From Clostridiales bacterium Firm_16 (GTDB lineage Bacteria > Bacillota > Clostridia > Saccharofermentanales > Saccharofermentanaceae), in assembly GCA_001604185.1 (NCBI GenBank), contig LVAV01000028.1, forward strand, positions 62,001-126,000: a DNA stretch of 64,000 bases, given 5' to 3'. The notes beneath the pieces are model-generated. The model made no database searches and was not told where the DNA came from. It worked only from the letters and a program-made list of their open reading frames with translations. The first letter of the stretch is position 1. Each line of letters opens with the position of its first letter. Of this stretch, positions 41,719 to 52,804 are shown piece by piece. The position numbers and the translations under genes were made by a program.

Positions 41719-43152
41719 ATGAAAGAGATTTACGAGAGTCCGCTCAATTCCCGTTATTCCAGTAAAGAAATGAAGGCGATCTTCTCGCCGGATCACAAGT
41801 TCCGTACATGGAGACAGCTATGGATCTATCTGGCTACTTGTGAGAAAGAACTGGGTCTGAACATTACCGATGAGCAGATCGCAGAGCTGGAAGCTTCGAA
41901 AGATGATATTAACTACGATGTAGCAGCAAGAGAAGAGAAGCTGGTACGTCACGATGTCATGGCTCATGTTCATGCATACGGCGAACAGTGCCCGAAGGCG
42001 AAAGGTATCATCCACCTTGGTGCAACATCCTGCTACGTTGGAGACAATACAGATATCCTTCTTATGCGTGAGGCTCTGCTCCTGACCCGTAAGAGACTGG
42101 TCGTTGTCATTGATAAGCTTGCCAAATTTGCTGATGAGTATAAGGCTATGCCGACCCTGGGCTTTACCCATTTCCAGCCGGCTCAGCTGGTAACTGTCGG
42201 TAAGCGTGCCACTTTGTGGCTCCAGGATCTTCTGATCGACCTGGATGAACTGGATTACACACTTTCCTGCCTCAAGCCGCTGGGCTGCAAGGGTACCACA
42301 GGAACCCAGGCCAGCTTCCTTGATCTTTTCCAGGGTGACCACGACAAGGTTGAGAAACTGGATAAGATGATCGCTGAGAAGATGGGATTCGAAGCATCCA
42401 TCTCTGTCAGTGGCCAGACCTATACAAGAAAACTGGATGCCAAGGTTCTCAATACTCTTTCCGGTATTGCAACAAGTGCTCATAAGTTTAGTAATGATAT
42501 TCGTCTGCTTCAGCATCTTAAGGAGATCGAAGAGCCCTTTGAGAAGACACAGATCGGTTCTTCGGCTATGGCTTATAAGAGAAATCCGATGCGTTCCGAG
42601 CGTATCTGCTCCCTGTCCCGTTATGTGATCGCGGATGCACTGAACCCGGCAATGACAGCTTCTGAGCAGTGGTTCGAGAGAACACTGGATGACTCCGCTA
42701 ATAAGCGTATCAGTGTTCCGGAAGCTTTCCTGGCTGTTGATGCGATCCTGAGCATTTATCAGAATGTCGTATCCGGACTGGTTGTCTATCCGAAGATGAT
42801 TCATAAGCACATCATGGATGAGCTGCCTTTCATGGCGACAGAGAACATCATGATGGAAGCTGTAAAGCGCGGCGGTGACCGTCAGGATCTCCACGAGAAG
42901 ATCCGTGTTCACTCTATGGCTGCAGGTAAGGTCGTCAAGGAAGAGGGTAAGCCCAACGATCTTCTTAGCCGTATTGCTGAGGATCCTGCATTCGGACTGG
43001 ATAAGAATTCTCTGGATACACTTCTGGATCCGAAGCTTTATATCGGACGTTGCCCGGAGCAGGTCACATCCTTCTTGAAGAACGATGTCGAACCGGTACT
43101 GAAACTTTATGGTGCAGACCTCGATATGGAGGAACCCGAACTGACGGTATAA
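41719..43152 (+). CDS. purB: Adenylosuccinate lyase
   Basis: [49 protein letters not shown] signature. Confidence 0.95.
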   Translation: MKEIYESPLNSRYSSKEMKAIFSPDHKFRTWRQLWIYLATCEKELGLNITDEQIAELEASKDDINYDVAAREEKLVRHDVMAHVHAYGEQCPKAKGIIHLGATSCYVGDNTDILLMREALLLTRKRLVVVIDKLAKFADEYKAMPTLGFTHFQPAQLVTVGKRATLWLQDLLIDLDELDYTLSCLKPLGCKGTTGTQASFLDLFQGDHDKVEKLDKMIAEKMGFEASISVSGQTYTRKLDAKVLNTLSGIATSAHKFSNDIRLLQHLKEIEEPFEKTQIGSSAMAYKRNPMRSERICSLSRYVIADALNPAMTASEQWFERTLDDSANKRISVPEAFLAVDAILSIYQNVVSGLVVYPKMIHKHIMDELPFMATENIMMEAVKRGGDRQDLHEKIRVHSMAAGKVVKEEGKPNDLLSRIAEDPAFGLDKNSLDTLLDPKLYIGRCPEQVTSFLKNDVEPVLKLYGADLDMEEPELTV

Positions 43153-43157
43153 GAGTT

Positions 43158-44297
43158 ATGAGCATATATTTTGACAATAGTGCTACCACGAAGCCACTTC
43201 CCGAAGTGGCTCGTTTGGTTTATGAAACACTGAGCAGTGAAGATGGTTTCGGCAATCCCGGATCACTTCACCGCCTTGGAGTGCTGGCTGAGAAGAACCT
43301 CAATGAGAGCGCCGATAAGATCAGCAAGCTTCTTTCCTGCAAGAAGGAAGAACTTTTCTTTACGTCTTGTGGTTCGGAGTCCGTCAACACGGCGATCATG
43401 GGTTATGTACACCTTAATCCCAGAGCCGGGAAGAAGATCATTTCGACCAAGACCGAGCATAAAGCATCTCTGGAATCTCTTGAGCGTCTGTCCAAAGAGG
43501 GCTACGAGATCTGCTACATTCCGGTAATGGCTGACGGAAAACCGGATCTGCAGGCTCTTTCTGATGCCATCGATGAAAATACGGCACTGATCACCTTTAC
43601 CCATGTGAATAATGAGACCGGTGCGATCCTGCCGCTGGAGGAGATCGTTGCGATCCGAAATAAGAAGAACCATAACACCCGTATTCACCTGGACTGTGTC
43701 CAGTCTCTCGGCAAACTTCCGATTTCTCTTTCACGTATGGGAGTGGATATGGCCTCTTTTTCCGGTCATAAGATCCATGCTTTAAAAGGTTTCGGCCTTC
43801 TTTACATAAAGTCCGGCGTGCGGGTGCAGCCTCTGATCATCGGAGGCGGGCAACAACGCGGCATGCGTTCCGGCACCCAGAGCCCGTATCTGGCAAGTGC
43901 TTTTGCATTAGCTTTAGAGAAAGCAACGGAGAATCTTAAGGAGAATCTGGACAGACTCACATCATTACGCGATGCTTTTGCCAAGGACCTTTCGGAACTG
44001 GGCGCCGTGATCCTTTCTCCGGTTGACGCTCTTCCTTATGTGCTGAATGTGTCTTTCCCGTCTTTCCAGTCGGAGACGATGCTTCACTGTCTGGAAGAGA
44101 AGGAGATCTATGTTTCTACGGTTTCTGCTTGCTCTTCCAAGACAAAAGCAGTAAGTTATGTATTGTTGGAAATGGGCATACGAAGAGAAATCGCCCAGAA
44201 TGCCGTCCGGTTCAGCTTCAATCGTTTTAATACTGAAGAAGAAATGCATACTGTTGTGGCGGCGATCCGAAATATCTACGAAAAATATAAAGTCTAA
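43158..44297 (+). CDS. Cysteine desulfurase (NifS/IscS family), ThiI-partner type
   Basis: YFDNSATTKP, FSGHKIHALKGFGLLYI, catalytic loop SACSSKT; start ATG 43158; adjacent to thiI. Confidence 0.9.
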   Translation: MSIYFDNSATTKPLPEVARLVYETLSSEDGFGNPGSLHRLGVLAEKNLNESADKISKLLSCKKEELFFTSCGSESVNTAIMGYVHLNPRAGKKIISTKTEHKASLESLERLSKEGYEICYIPVMADGKPDLQALSDAIDENTALITFTHVNNETGAILPLEEIVAIRNKKNHNTRIHLDCVQSLGKLPISLSRMGVDMASFSGHKIHALKGFGLLYIKSGVRVQPLIIGGGQQRGMRSGTQSPYLASAFALALEKATENLKENLDRLTSLRDAFAKDLSELGAVILSPVDALPYVLNVSFPSFQSETMLHCLEEKEIYVSTVSACSSKTKAVSYVLLEMGIRREIAQNAVRFSFNRFNTEEEMHTVVAAIRNIYEKYKV

Positions 44298-44308
44298 AGG
44301 TGAGTGTT

Positions 44309-45529
44309 ATGAGTTCTTATTCGACGATCATATTGGCAAGAATGGGTGAGATTGCTCTTAAGGGCCTGAACCGTGGTAAGTTTGAGCGCCAGCTTATTGA
44401 TAATCTTCGTTGGAGACTGAAGGAATATGGTGCATTCTCTATTGTACAGAGTCAGTCCCGTATCTGGATCGAGCCGAAGGATTCCAATCCGGATGTGCTC
44501 GAGGATAAGGAGAATGCGAACCTTGTACTGCGTGCCGTAACTCAGGTTTTCGGTCTGGTTTCCGCAAGTCTTGTTCGCAAATTTCAGGGAGACATGGAAG
44601 AGATCAAGGCTCAGGCCTGCCGTCTGACTGATGATATTCTCAGCGAACATGATTACAAGACCTTCAAGGTGGAGAGCAAGCGTGGAGACAAGCGTTTCCC
44701 GTTGGCCTCCCCGGAGATCTGCTGCGATGTTGGTGAAGCGATCCTGGATGCGCACCCGGAACTGGTTGTTGATGTCCATGATCCGGATTTCACGATCTTT
44801 ATCGAAGTTCGGGAGGATAAATTTGTCTACAGTGAGAAACTGGAAGGCCATAGAGGTCTGCCTGTCGGCACGGCAGGGAAGGGCATGCTGCTTCTTTCCG
44901 GCGGTATTGACAGTCCGGTTGCAGGATACATGATGGCGTCGAGAGGAATGAAGCTTGAGGCAATCTATTTCCATTCGTATCCTTATACTAGCGAACGAGC
45001 CTTGGATAAGGTAAAAGATCTTGCGCGTATCGTTTCCCAGTTTTCAGGAACGATCCTGCTTCATGTCTGCAATTTTACAGATATTCAGTTGGATCTGTAC
45101 AAGAACAGCCCTCAGGACATGCTGACGATCACTATGCGCCGGGTCATGTTCGAGATTGCTGAAGAACTGGCCAATAAACAGGGCTGCCAGTGCCTGATAA
45201 CCGGAGAAAGCCTTGGTCAGGTGGCCAGCCAGACCATCGAGGCGATCCAGATCACGAATGAAGTAGTTAAGACTATGCCTGTATTCCGCCCGTTGATCGG
45301 ACTGGATAAGGAAGAAACCACAGTGATCTCCCGTAAAATCGGCGCTTTCGAGACTTCGATCCTGCCTTATGAGGATTGTTGCACGGTTTTTGTTGCTAAG
45401 CACCCGAAGACGCATCCTCAGAAGAAACATATTATTGAGGCAGAGTCGAAATTGGATATTCCTGCGCTCGTTGCCAAAGGAGTGGAATCAATAGAAACAT
45501 ATAAAATCGAGAGAACGCCTCTTAATTAA
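44309..45529 (+). CDS. thiI: tRNA 4-thiouridine sulfurtransferase ThiI (no rhodanese extension)
   Basis: THUMP region, LLSGGIDSPVAGYMMASRGM PP-loop; ends without rhodanese domain. Confidence 0.94.
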   Translation: MSSYSTIILARMGEIALKGLNRGKFERQLIDNLRWRLKEYGAFSIVQSQSRIWIEPKDSNPDVLEDKENANLVLRAVTQVFGLVSASLVRKFQGDMEEIKAQACRLTDDILSEHDYKTFKVESKRGDKRFPLASPEICCDVGEAILDAHPELVVDVHDPDFTIFIEVREDKFVYSEKLEGHRGLPVGTAGKGMLLLSGGIDSPVAGYMMASRGMKLEAIYFHSYPYTSERALDKVKDLARIVSQFSGTILLHVCNFTDIQLDLYKNSPQDMLTITMRRVMFEIAEELANKQGCQCLITGESLGQVASQTIEAIQITNEVVKTMPVFRPLIGLDKEETTVISRKIGAFETSILPYEDCCTVFVAKHPKTHPQKKHIIEAESKLDIPALVAKGVESIETYKIERTPLN

Positions 45530-45641
45530 AAAATCAAAGGCAACAGACGCCAAATTTCGTTGACGTTTCTAATAGGCAAGTGCTATTATTAATTTACCTT
45601 GAATATAGTGAGAAACTATGTATAAAAGAAGGAGGAATACT

Positions 45642-48600
45642 ATGTTGATGAAAAAAGGGCTAAGGTTGGTTTCCTTAGCAGTCACCACGGTCTTGGTTGG
45701 GGCTGTGGGTTTCGTTTACTTCAAAAACGAAACAAAAGTTAACGCTTGGGGGTCTACTCCTGGCAAAATGTGTAAAGGTCTTAACACTATTACCGGTGAA
45801 GAGGAGTTCTATGGATATTTAGACTCAACTACACCTGGTGGATGTCTGTTCAACGGTTACTATGATAACAAGACGAACAGCAAGGACCTTGGTATCCCGG
45901 AAACAGTGGTAGATTGTGATACTAATGAAGAATTTACAGTTGTCGGAATTGCCGATGAAGCTTGTAAAGGCTACCAGATCACTAAAGTTGATATGCCGGA
46001 TACGGTTAAGACGATTGGTGCTTCTGCATTTAAGGAGTGTACAGGTCTCGTAACAGTTGATTTCTCTACCGGCCTCGAGTATATCCGTGATAACGCTTTT
46101 GATGGATGTCAGCTCCTTGAGAAGGTTGATCTTTCTGATTGTAATTCTCTCATTGTTCCTCTCAGCGTTGAAGGCAGTGAAGCCGGCTTAATCGGTGGTG
46201 CTGTTCCTGGTTACGGTAATGAAGCTTTCAAGGGCTGTACTGCTCTTAAGGAAGTTATCTTCCCGCAGAATGACCCATACTTCAACAGAATCTGCGGCAG
46301 TATGTTTACAAAGTGCGCAGGTATTACACATATTGAGATTCCTGCTTCTGTAGTTGAGATCGACTGCAAGGCATTCAAGGAGTGTACTTTGCTCGAGAAG
46401 ATTACATTCGATTCTGACAATAGTACAGAGATCATTGATAAAGAAGCTTTTAAGCAGTGCACAGGTCTTACCAGAGTCGATGCTCCTGCTTCTTTGGGTG
46501 TTGTTGGTGAGTCCGCTTTTGAAGCCTGTGAGAAACTCCAGTACTTCAATCTGCCGAATAATTCTCAGCTTTACAGAATCATGAAGAAAGCTTTTACAAA
46601 GACAAAGCTTCAGAAATTCTCGATTCCGGCTTCTTGTACTAAGTTGTTCTTGATCGGTGAGTCTGCATTTGCTGAGTGCGCTGAGCTGACATCTTTTGTT
46701 TGCAAGAGTGATTCTATCGGTACTTTTGACAAGCAGGCTTTCTACAACTGTGCTAAGTTGAAGACAGTAGATATTTCCACCGCTCTTACCGGTATCGGTG
46801 ACGGATGCTTCAAGGGCTGTAAAGTTCTTCAGGATATCGCTTCTTCCAGCAATAACAAGATTAAGAATGTTGTAAACATTGGTCCTTCTGCTTTCCAGAA
46901 CTGTGAATCCTTCACAGAGTTTATCATTCCGGATGTTGAGACAATCAACAAGTATACTTTTGCCGGTTGTAAGAACATTAAGAAGATCACTTTCTCCGGT
47001 AACAAGCTGACAAAGATCGGTGACTACGCTTTCGCAAGCTGCGAGAAGGCTGTTTTCACAGGTAAACTGCCGTCAAGCCTCGAAGTAATCGGCGATAGTG
47101 CTTTCAGTGGTTGTAAGTCTGCTACTGCATTCCAGCTGCCGAGTGCTCTTACTAAGATCGGTTCTTACGCATTCTATGAGTGCTCCGCTCTGAAGCAGAT
47201 CGTTATTCCTTCCGGAGTAGAAGTACTCTATAAGTACACTTTCGCTAAGTGTTCCTCTCTTAAGTCTGTTGATCTTTCCGGTGTAACAGATGCTGTTATT
47301 CCTGAAAGCCTTTTCGAAGAATGTACTTCTCTTGAGAACGTAACAATGAACAATTCTGTTACAACTATCAGTGACTGTGCATTTAAGGACTGCTCCAGCC
47401 TGGGCAGAAACGGTGAGCTGTTGCTGCCGTCTTCTCTGGTATACTTCGGTAAAGAATCTTTCAGAAACTGCACAAGTATCGGTAAGATCGTTGTTCCTTC
47501 CGGAGTAACAACTATTCCGAACAGCTGCTTCCGTGGTTGTACAAATCTGAAGACACTCAATCTGAACAAGGTTGAAAGCATCGAAGACTATGCATTTGCT
47601 GATTGCTTCGGTAATGTCGGCACATCCGGTTCTCTGGATCTGGTTGACGACTTTAAGCTTCCTTCCACACTGCGTTTCCTGGGTCAGTATTCCTTCAGTA
47701 AGTGTGTTTCCCTGAAGTATGTACTTATCCCTGAGAATGATTATCTTACAGATATTCCGAAGGGTTGCTTCGCTAGCTGTACTTATCTTGAATATGTACG
47801 TATTCCGGATACTATCACTTACATTGGTAACAATGCATTTGCATCTTGCTCACTGAAGGCTGTTGAAATCGCTTCTATCGATGATGCTATCCTGAAGTCC
47901 GCATTCAGAAACAACACTAACCTGCACCGTGTAGAGATCAACAACGGTAAGGTTACCATTATGAAGTTCCTCGGAAACAGCCGTATTGTTCTTGTTCCTT
48001 CTGAGGTTTACAAGATGGCTGTAACAGAGATTGCTGATAATGCGTATGATTACACCGACGTATCTTATGTCAGCGTTCCGTCTTCTGTAACCAAGATCGG
48101 TTCTCAGGCATTTAAGAAGTGCACAAAGCTCGAAACTATCCGTATTCCTTCTAAGACTTCCGTAGCTGATGATGCATTTACTGGTTGCTCGGCTGTTTAT
48201 CGTATCGAGGACATCGATGACAAGACTCTGTCCATTAAGAAGTTCTATGGTGAAGTAAGCACTCTCGATATTCCTTCTACACTTACAGTAGTAGATGTTG
48301 AGAAGACAGAATCTACAGGTAAGAATTCTACAACTAATAAGACCGTTGTTGAGATCGGTGCTTCTGCCTTCGAAGGCAACGTCTACCTCAAGGATGTAAC
48401 TGTTCCGAAGACAGTTACCAAGATCGGCAACAGAGCATTCTATGGCTGCTCTAATGCTACAGTCAGATATCCGATTGCTGCTACAGTTGGTACTGATGCA
48501 TTCAAGGGTGTTGTAGCTGCTATTCCTTACGGTGATAAGGAACCTACCATCACTAAGACTCCGACTCCTGGCGGAGACGTAACTCCTGTTCCGGGCGATG

Positions 48601-49343
48601 GTTCCATCGGCGACTTCGTTGAGCGTCTTTACACAATCGCTTTGAAGCGTGAATCTGAACCGGAAGGAAAGAAGTATTGGGTAAACGAGATCGAATCCGG
48701 CAGAAAGACCGGTGCTGATTGCGCAAGATTCTTCCTGATCGACGCTGGCGAGTTCGCAAAGCGTGGTCTGAACAACAGTGAATTCCTGGATGTCCTCTAC
48801 AGAACATTCTTCGGACGTGAGTCTGATAAGAATGGTAAGGATTTCTGGCTCGGTGAGCTCAAGAAGGGCGCTACTCGTGAGAGAGTTGTCTGGGGCTTCA
48901 TCGATTCCAAGGAATGGTGTAACATCTGCGCAGGCTATGGTGTTAAGTCCGGTGCTCCGACAGCTAAGGCTACTGTAGCTTCTAAGAACGCTAAAGAGTT
49001 CGCAACACGTCTTTATACCTGCTGCCTCAAGCGTGATCCTGATGAAGAGGGTCTGAAGTACTGGTCTCTGGCTCTGACCAACCTCGAGCGTACCGGTGCT
49101 GATGCCGCAAGAGAGTATTTCGAGTCTGATGAGTTCCGTAAGCTCAAGACTTCTGATAAGGAGTACATCTTGCGTTTGTACACGACATTCATGGGTCGTG
49201 AAGCAGAGCAGGGTGGCTTGGATTACTGGCTGAACGAGATGAAGAATGGTAAGTCCAGAAGAGATGTAATGGCCTTGTTTGCAATCTCGCCTGAGTTCAC
49301 AGAAATCTGCCAGAAGTATGCTATCGAGCGTGGATCAATCTGA
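45642..49343 (+). CDS. Large secreted BspA-like leucine-rich-repeat (LRR_5) protein with C-terminal DUF4214-like repeats
   Basis: Signal peptide, many IG..AF..C..L..V.IP repeats, PT-rich linker, two (LYT..L.R..D..G..YW) DUF4214-like blocks; start ATG 45642 after GGAGG. Confidence 0.9.
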   Translation: MLMKKGLRLVSLAVTTVLVGAVGFVYFKNETKVNAWGSTPGKMCKGLNTITGEEEFYGYLDSTTPGGCLFNGYYDNKTNSKDLGIPETVVDCDTNEEFTVVGIADEACKGYQITKVDMPDTVKTIGASAFKECTGLVTVDFSTGLEYIRDNAFDGCQLLEKVDLSDCNSLIVPLSVEGSEAGLIGGAVPGYGNEAFKGCTALKEVIFPQNDPYFNRICGSMFTKCAGITHIEIPASVVEIDCKAFKECTLLEKITFDSDNSTEIIDKEAFKQCTGLTRVDAPASLGVVGESAFEACEKLQYFNLPNNSQLYRIMKKAFTKTKLQKFSIPASCTKLFLIGESAFAECAELTSFVCKSDSIGTFDKQAFYNCAKLKTVDISTALTGIGDGCFKGCKVLQDIASSSNNKIKNVVNIGPSAFQNCESFTEFIIPDVETINKYTFAGCKNIKKITFSGNKLTKIGDYAFASCEKAVFTGKLPSSLEVIGDSAFSGCKSATAFQLPSALTKIGSYAFYECSALKQIVIPSGVEVLYKYTFAKCSSLKSVDLSGVTDAVIPESLFEECTSLENVTMNNSVTTISDCAFKDCSSLGRNGELLLPSSLVYFGKESFRNCTSIGKIVVPSGVTTIPNSCFRGCTNLKTLNLNKVESIEDYAFADCFGNVGTSGSLDLVDDFKLPSTLRFLGQYSFSKCVSLKYVLIPENDYLTDIPKGCFASCTYLEYVRIPDTITYIGNNAFASCSLKAVEIASIDDAILKSAFRNNTNLHRVEINNGKVTIMKFLGNSRIVLVPSEVYKMAVTEIADNAYDYTDVSYVSVPSSVTKIGSQAFKKCTKLETIRIPSKTSVADDAFTGCSAVYRIEDIDDKTLSIKKFYGEVSTLDIPSTLTVVDVEKTESTGKNSTTNKTVVEIGASAFEGNVYLKDVTVPKTVTKIGNRAFYGCSNATVRYPIAATVGTDAFKGVVAAIPYGDKEPTITKTPTPGGDVTPVPGDGSIGDFVERLYTIALKRESEPEGKKYWVNEIESGRKTGADCARFFLIDAGEFAKRGLNNSEFLDVLYRTFFGRESDKNGKDFWLGELKKGATRERVVWGFIDSKEWCNICAGYGVKSGAPTAKATVASKNAKEFATRLYTCCLKRDPDEEGLKYWSLALTNLERTGADAAREYFESDEFRKLKTSDKEYILRLYTTFMGREAEQGGLDYWLNEMKNGKSRRDVMALFAISPEFTEICQKYAIERGSI

Positions 49344-49365
49344 TTCAACTTTTGATCAAGTGAAT

Positions 49366-49406
49366 GACCGCCCGTTGGACAAAAGTCCGACGGGCGGTTT
49401 TTTTCT
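49366..49406 (+). terminator. Strong Rho-independent terminator
   Basis: ACCGCCCGTTGGAC-aaaa-GTCCGACGGGCGGT plus T-run. Confidence 0.92.
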
Positions 49407-49566
49407 TCTTTGGGAAACCATTTGAAGCTTTTGTGGAACAGAAGAGATACAATTTGTGAGGAAACCCATTTCTTTTTTGTGTGTTTCGTCTTGTAGAAAG
49501 ACTTTACGTATTCCTATATTTTGATTATCATATTATAGATAAAATGTATTCATACGGAGGTATCCC

Positions 49567-50811
49567 ATGTTTGAACATATTAAAGCTGAAGATCCTGAGG
49601 TATTTCAGGCTATTACGCAGGAAGTCGAGCGTCAGCGTAACAAGATTGAGTTGATCGCTTCGGAGAACTTTGTAACAGAGGCAGTACTTGAGGCTGCCGG
49701 TTCGCCGTTAACGAACAAATACGCTGAGGGATATCCGGGAAAGAGATATTATGGCGGTTGTGAGTATGTTGACATCGTTGAGTCTCTTGCTATCGAGCGT
49801 GCTAAGAAGCTTTTCGGCGCTGAACATGTAAATGTACAGCCACACTCTGGTGCACAGGCCAACACAGCAGTTTACTTTGCTATCCTTGAGCCGGGCGACA
49901 AGATCCTCGGTATGGACCTTTCTCACGGCGGCCATCTTACACATGGTATGAAGCTGAATGTGTCCGGTCGTACTTATCAGTCTGAGTTCTATCAGGTAGA
50001 TCCGGAGACTCAGACCATCAACTATGACAAGCTTCTCGAGCAGGCTAAGGAAGTGAAGCCGAAGGTAATCGTAGCCGGTGCTTCTGCATACCCGAGAATC
50101 ATTGACTTTAAGAAGTTCCGTGAGATCGCTGATGCAGTCGGTGCATATCTCTTCGTTGATATGGCTCACATCGCCGGTCTTGTTGCTGCAGGACTTCATC
50201 CGAACCCGGTACCGTATGCTGATTTCGTAACCACAACAACACATAAGACACTTCGTGGACCGCGTGGCGGTATTATCATGTGCAAGGAAGAGTATGCGAA
50301 GAAGATCGATTCCGCAGTTTTCCCAGGCCAGCAGGGTGGTCCTCTGATGCACATCATCGCAGCTAAGGCTGTCGCTTTCAAGGAAGCACTGACAGATGAG
50401 TTCCGTGCATATCAGGGACAGATCGTAAAGAATGCTGCTGCAATGGCAGAAGAACTGAAGAAGAAGGGTGTAAATCTTGTTTCCGGTGGAACTGACAATC
50501 ACCTGATGCTGATCGACCTTCGTGGAACAGGCGTTACCGGTAAAGAGCTCCAGCTCCGTCTGGATGATGTCAACATAACAGCCAATAAGAACACGATTCC
50601 ATTCGATCCTGAGAAGCCGTTCGTAACCAGTGGTGTGCGTGTTGGTACAGCTGCTGTTTCCGCTCGTGGTATGAAGGAAGAGGATATGGTTGTTATCGCT
50701 GACTGTATTGCGAAGGCTATCTTCTCCTTTGAGGAGTCCAAGGAAGAGATCAAGGCTGACGTTGCTAAGCTGACCGCTAAGTATCCGCTCTATCCGGATA
50801 TGAAGTACTGA
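49567..50811 (+). CDS. glyA: Serine hydroxymethyltransferase
   Basis: [49 protein letters not shown]. Confidence 0.97.
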   Translation: MFEHIKAEDPEVFQAITQEVERQRNKIELIASENFVTEAVLEAAGSPLTNKYAEGYPGKRYYGGCEYVDIVESLAIERAKKLFGAEHVNVQPHSGAQANTAVYFAILEPGDKILGMDLSHGGHLTHGMKLNVSGRTYQSEFYQVDPETQTINYDKLLEQAKEVKPKVIVAGASAYPRIIDFKKFREIADAVGAYLFVDMAHIAGLVAAGLHPNPVPYADFVTTTTHKTLRGPRGGIIMCKEEYAKKIDSAVFPGQQGGPLMHIIAAKAVAFKEALTDEFRAYQGQIVKNAAAMAEELKKKGVNLVSGGTDNHLMLIDLRGTGVTGKELQLRLDDVNITANKNTIPFDPEKPFVTSGVRVGTAAVSARGMKEEDMVVIADCIAKAIFSFEESKEEIKADVAKLTAKYPLYPDMKY

Positions 50812-50837
50812 TATATTTTGATAAGGATTATCTGAAT

Positions 50838-52169
50838 ATGGGCGTAAATGAGGCTTATTCCAAGAGAGAACCGTTGGCTTTCCGGATGGCTCCGCGCTCA
50901 CTTTCAGAATATATCGGCCAGGAACATATTCTTGGTGAAGGTAAGATGTTAAGAAGGATGATTGAGGCAGACCGTCTGTCCTCGATCATCCTTTTTGGCC
51001 CTCCGGGCACCGGTAAAACGGCTCTGGCCCGACTCATTGCACATACAACTTCGGCGAAATTCGAGCGTATCAACGCCGTTACCGCAGGTGTGTCCGATAT
51101 TAAACGAATCGTTGAGGATGCGAAGAACCCGATCTTTACTCCCAGTGGTCGAGTGGTGCTTTTCGTCGATGAGATCCATAGATTTAATAAAATGCAGCAG
51201 GATGCATTGCTGCCTCATGTAGAAGACGGTACAGTCATTCTGATCGGTGCAACTACAGAGAATCCTTTCTTTGAGGTCAACAAAGCTTTGATCTCCCGAT
51301 CTACTGTTCTGGCGTTGAAACCTTTAACGGATGAGAATATCATTGCAATTTTGAAGCAGGCTCTCACGGATAAGGAGAGAGGATTAGGCAATGAGCCAAT
51401 CGATATCTCTGACCGAACACTTGCTTACATAGCTGACCTATGTAATGGCGATGCCAGGATCGCGCTTCGTTCCCTGGAGCTTGCTTACATCACGACCCCG
51501 CCTGATGAGAAGGGGACCATCACGATCGATGAGAATATTATGCAGGATTGTATGCAGAAGCGTTCTCTTGCTTTTGATACCGATGGTGAGAGTCACTATG
51601 ACAATATCAGTGCCATGATCAAGTCTATGCGCGGAAGTGATCCGGATGCTGCAATTTTTTATCTGGCCCGTGCGTTGCATTCCGGTGAGGATATTGAATT
51701 CCTTGCACGCCGCATCCTGATCTGTTCGTCGGAAGATGTAGGTATGGCAAATCCTAATGCGATCCTTGTAGCTATGGCAGCCTACCAGGGTGTCATGGCG
51801 GTCGGTATGCCGGAAGCACGGATCCTGCTTGCAGAAGCGGTCGTTACCGTAGCCACCAGTCCGAAGTCCAACAGTTCCTATCTTGCTATTGATAAGGCAC
51901 TTTCAGATGTTGCGAATAAGCGCACCGGTGAGGTCCCGATGCATCTTCGTAATGCCCCTGCTAAGGGTATGGCAGATCTTGGATATTCCGTAGGATATAA
52001 ATATGCTCATGACTTCCCGGAACACTATGTCGATATGCAGTTCCTGCCGGATGAGATGGTAGGTACTAAGTACTACGAGCCCGGAAATCTTGGCTATGAG
52101 GTGCAGATCAGAAAGTGGATGGACCACCTGAAAAATAAGGCTTCCGATCAACCCGACAAGAAGGATTGA
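50838..52169 (+). CDS. rarA: Replication-associated recombination protein RarA/MgsA
   Basis: GPPGTGKTALARLIA, FVDEIHRFNKMQQDALLPHVEDGTVILIGATTENPFFEV. Confidence 0.95.
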   Translation: MGVNEAYSKREPLAFRMAPRSLSEYIGQEHILGEGKMLRRMIEADRLSSIILFGPPGTGKTALARLIAHTTSAKFERINAVTAGVSDIKRIVEDAKNPIFTPSGRVVLFVDEIHRFNKMQQDALLPHVEDGTVILIGATTENPFFEVNKALISRSTVLALKPLTDENIIAILKQALTDKERGLGNEPIDISDRTLAYIADLCNGDARIALRSLELAYITTPPDEKGTITIDENIMQDCMQKRSLAFDTDGESHYDNISAMIKSMRGSDPDAAIFYLARALHSGEDIEFLARRILICSSEDVGMANPNAILVAMAAYQGVMAVGMPEARILLAEAVVTVATSPKSNSSYLAIDKALSDVANKRTGEVPMHLRNAPAKGMADLGYSVGYKYAHDFPEHYVDMQFLPDEMVGTKYYEPGNLGYEVQIRKWMDHLKNKASDQPDKKD

Positions 52170-52247
52170 TACTTGCTGTTTCTTTTCCCAATATCATAAG
52201 TAACAAAGAATTCACGAATCAGATACGGAAATCTGTGTATTTGTGTA

Positions 52248-52277
52248 TTGACACATTTTATACTGAAATCATATAAT
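52248..52277 (+). promoter_or_regulatory. Putative promoter of marR-ABC operon
   Basis: TTGACA (52248-52253), 18-bp spacer, TATAAT (52272-52277). Confidence 0.75.
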
Positions 52278-52290
52278 CTAACCCAGTTAG
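52278..52290. promoter_or_regulatory. Candidate MarR operator
   Basis: Inverted repeat CTAAC-CCA-GTTAG directly adjacent to the -10 box. Confidence 0.5.
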
Positions 52291-52308
52291 CAATCAGGAG
52301 ATGAGTAT

Positions 52309-52773
52309 ATGGCTTCAGAACAGAAAATCATTTCTATCCTTAATGAATTCAATAGTATTAAGCCTATTGCATTCCTTCAGCAGATCGACGTTACGTCAGT
52401 TGGAATCGGGAATGTTTTAGGCTTTCTTGCTTCCTCTGATTCAGAGGTTTCCGCAGGTGAGATCAGTACATTTATGAATGTCAGCACGGCCAGAGTGGCT
52501 GTTCTGCTTCGTAAAATGGCTGATAAAGGTTTGATCGTGAAGAATTCCGATCCGAAGGACGGCCGCAAAGTTATGGTAAGCATTACCGATAAGGGTCGAA
52601 GCAAGCTCAAGAGAAGTCGTGATGAGATCCTCCTGTATGCCAGTGCCATAATCGATCGTTTTGGTGAAGAGAAGATCCTGGACTTTATTGAGTCATGTAA
52701 GGTGATCCGGGATATCGTTGATGAAGTTAAAGTGAATGATCCGGACTTCGGTAAGACAGATATATTTGAGTAA
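52309..52773 (+). CDS. MarR-family transcriptional regulator
   Basis: Winged-helix: GEISTFMNVSTARVAVLLRKMADKGLIVKNSDPKDGRKVMVSITDKG. Confidence 0.88.
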   Translation: MASEQKIISILNEFNSIKPIAFLQQIDVTSVGIGNVLGFLASSDSEVSAGEISTFMNVSTARVAVLLRKMADKGLIVKNSDPKDGRKVMVSITDKGRSKLKRSRDEILLYASAIIDRFGEEKILDFIESCKVIRDIVDEVKVNDPDFGKTDIFE

Positions 52774-52804
52774 ATAGAAGAAACACAAAGGAGAAATTGA
52801 CATC

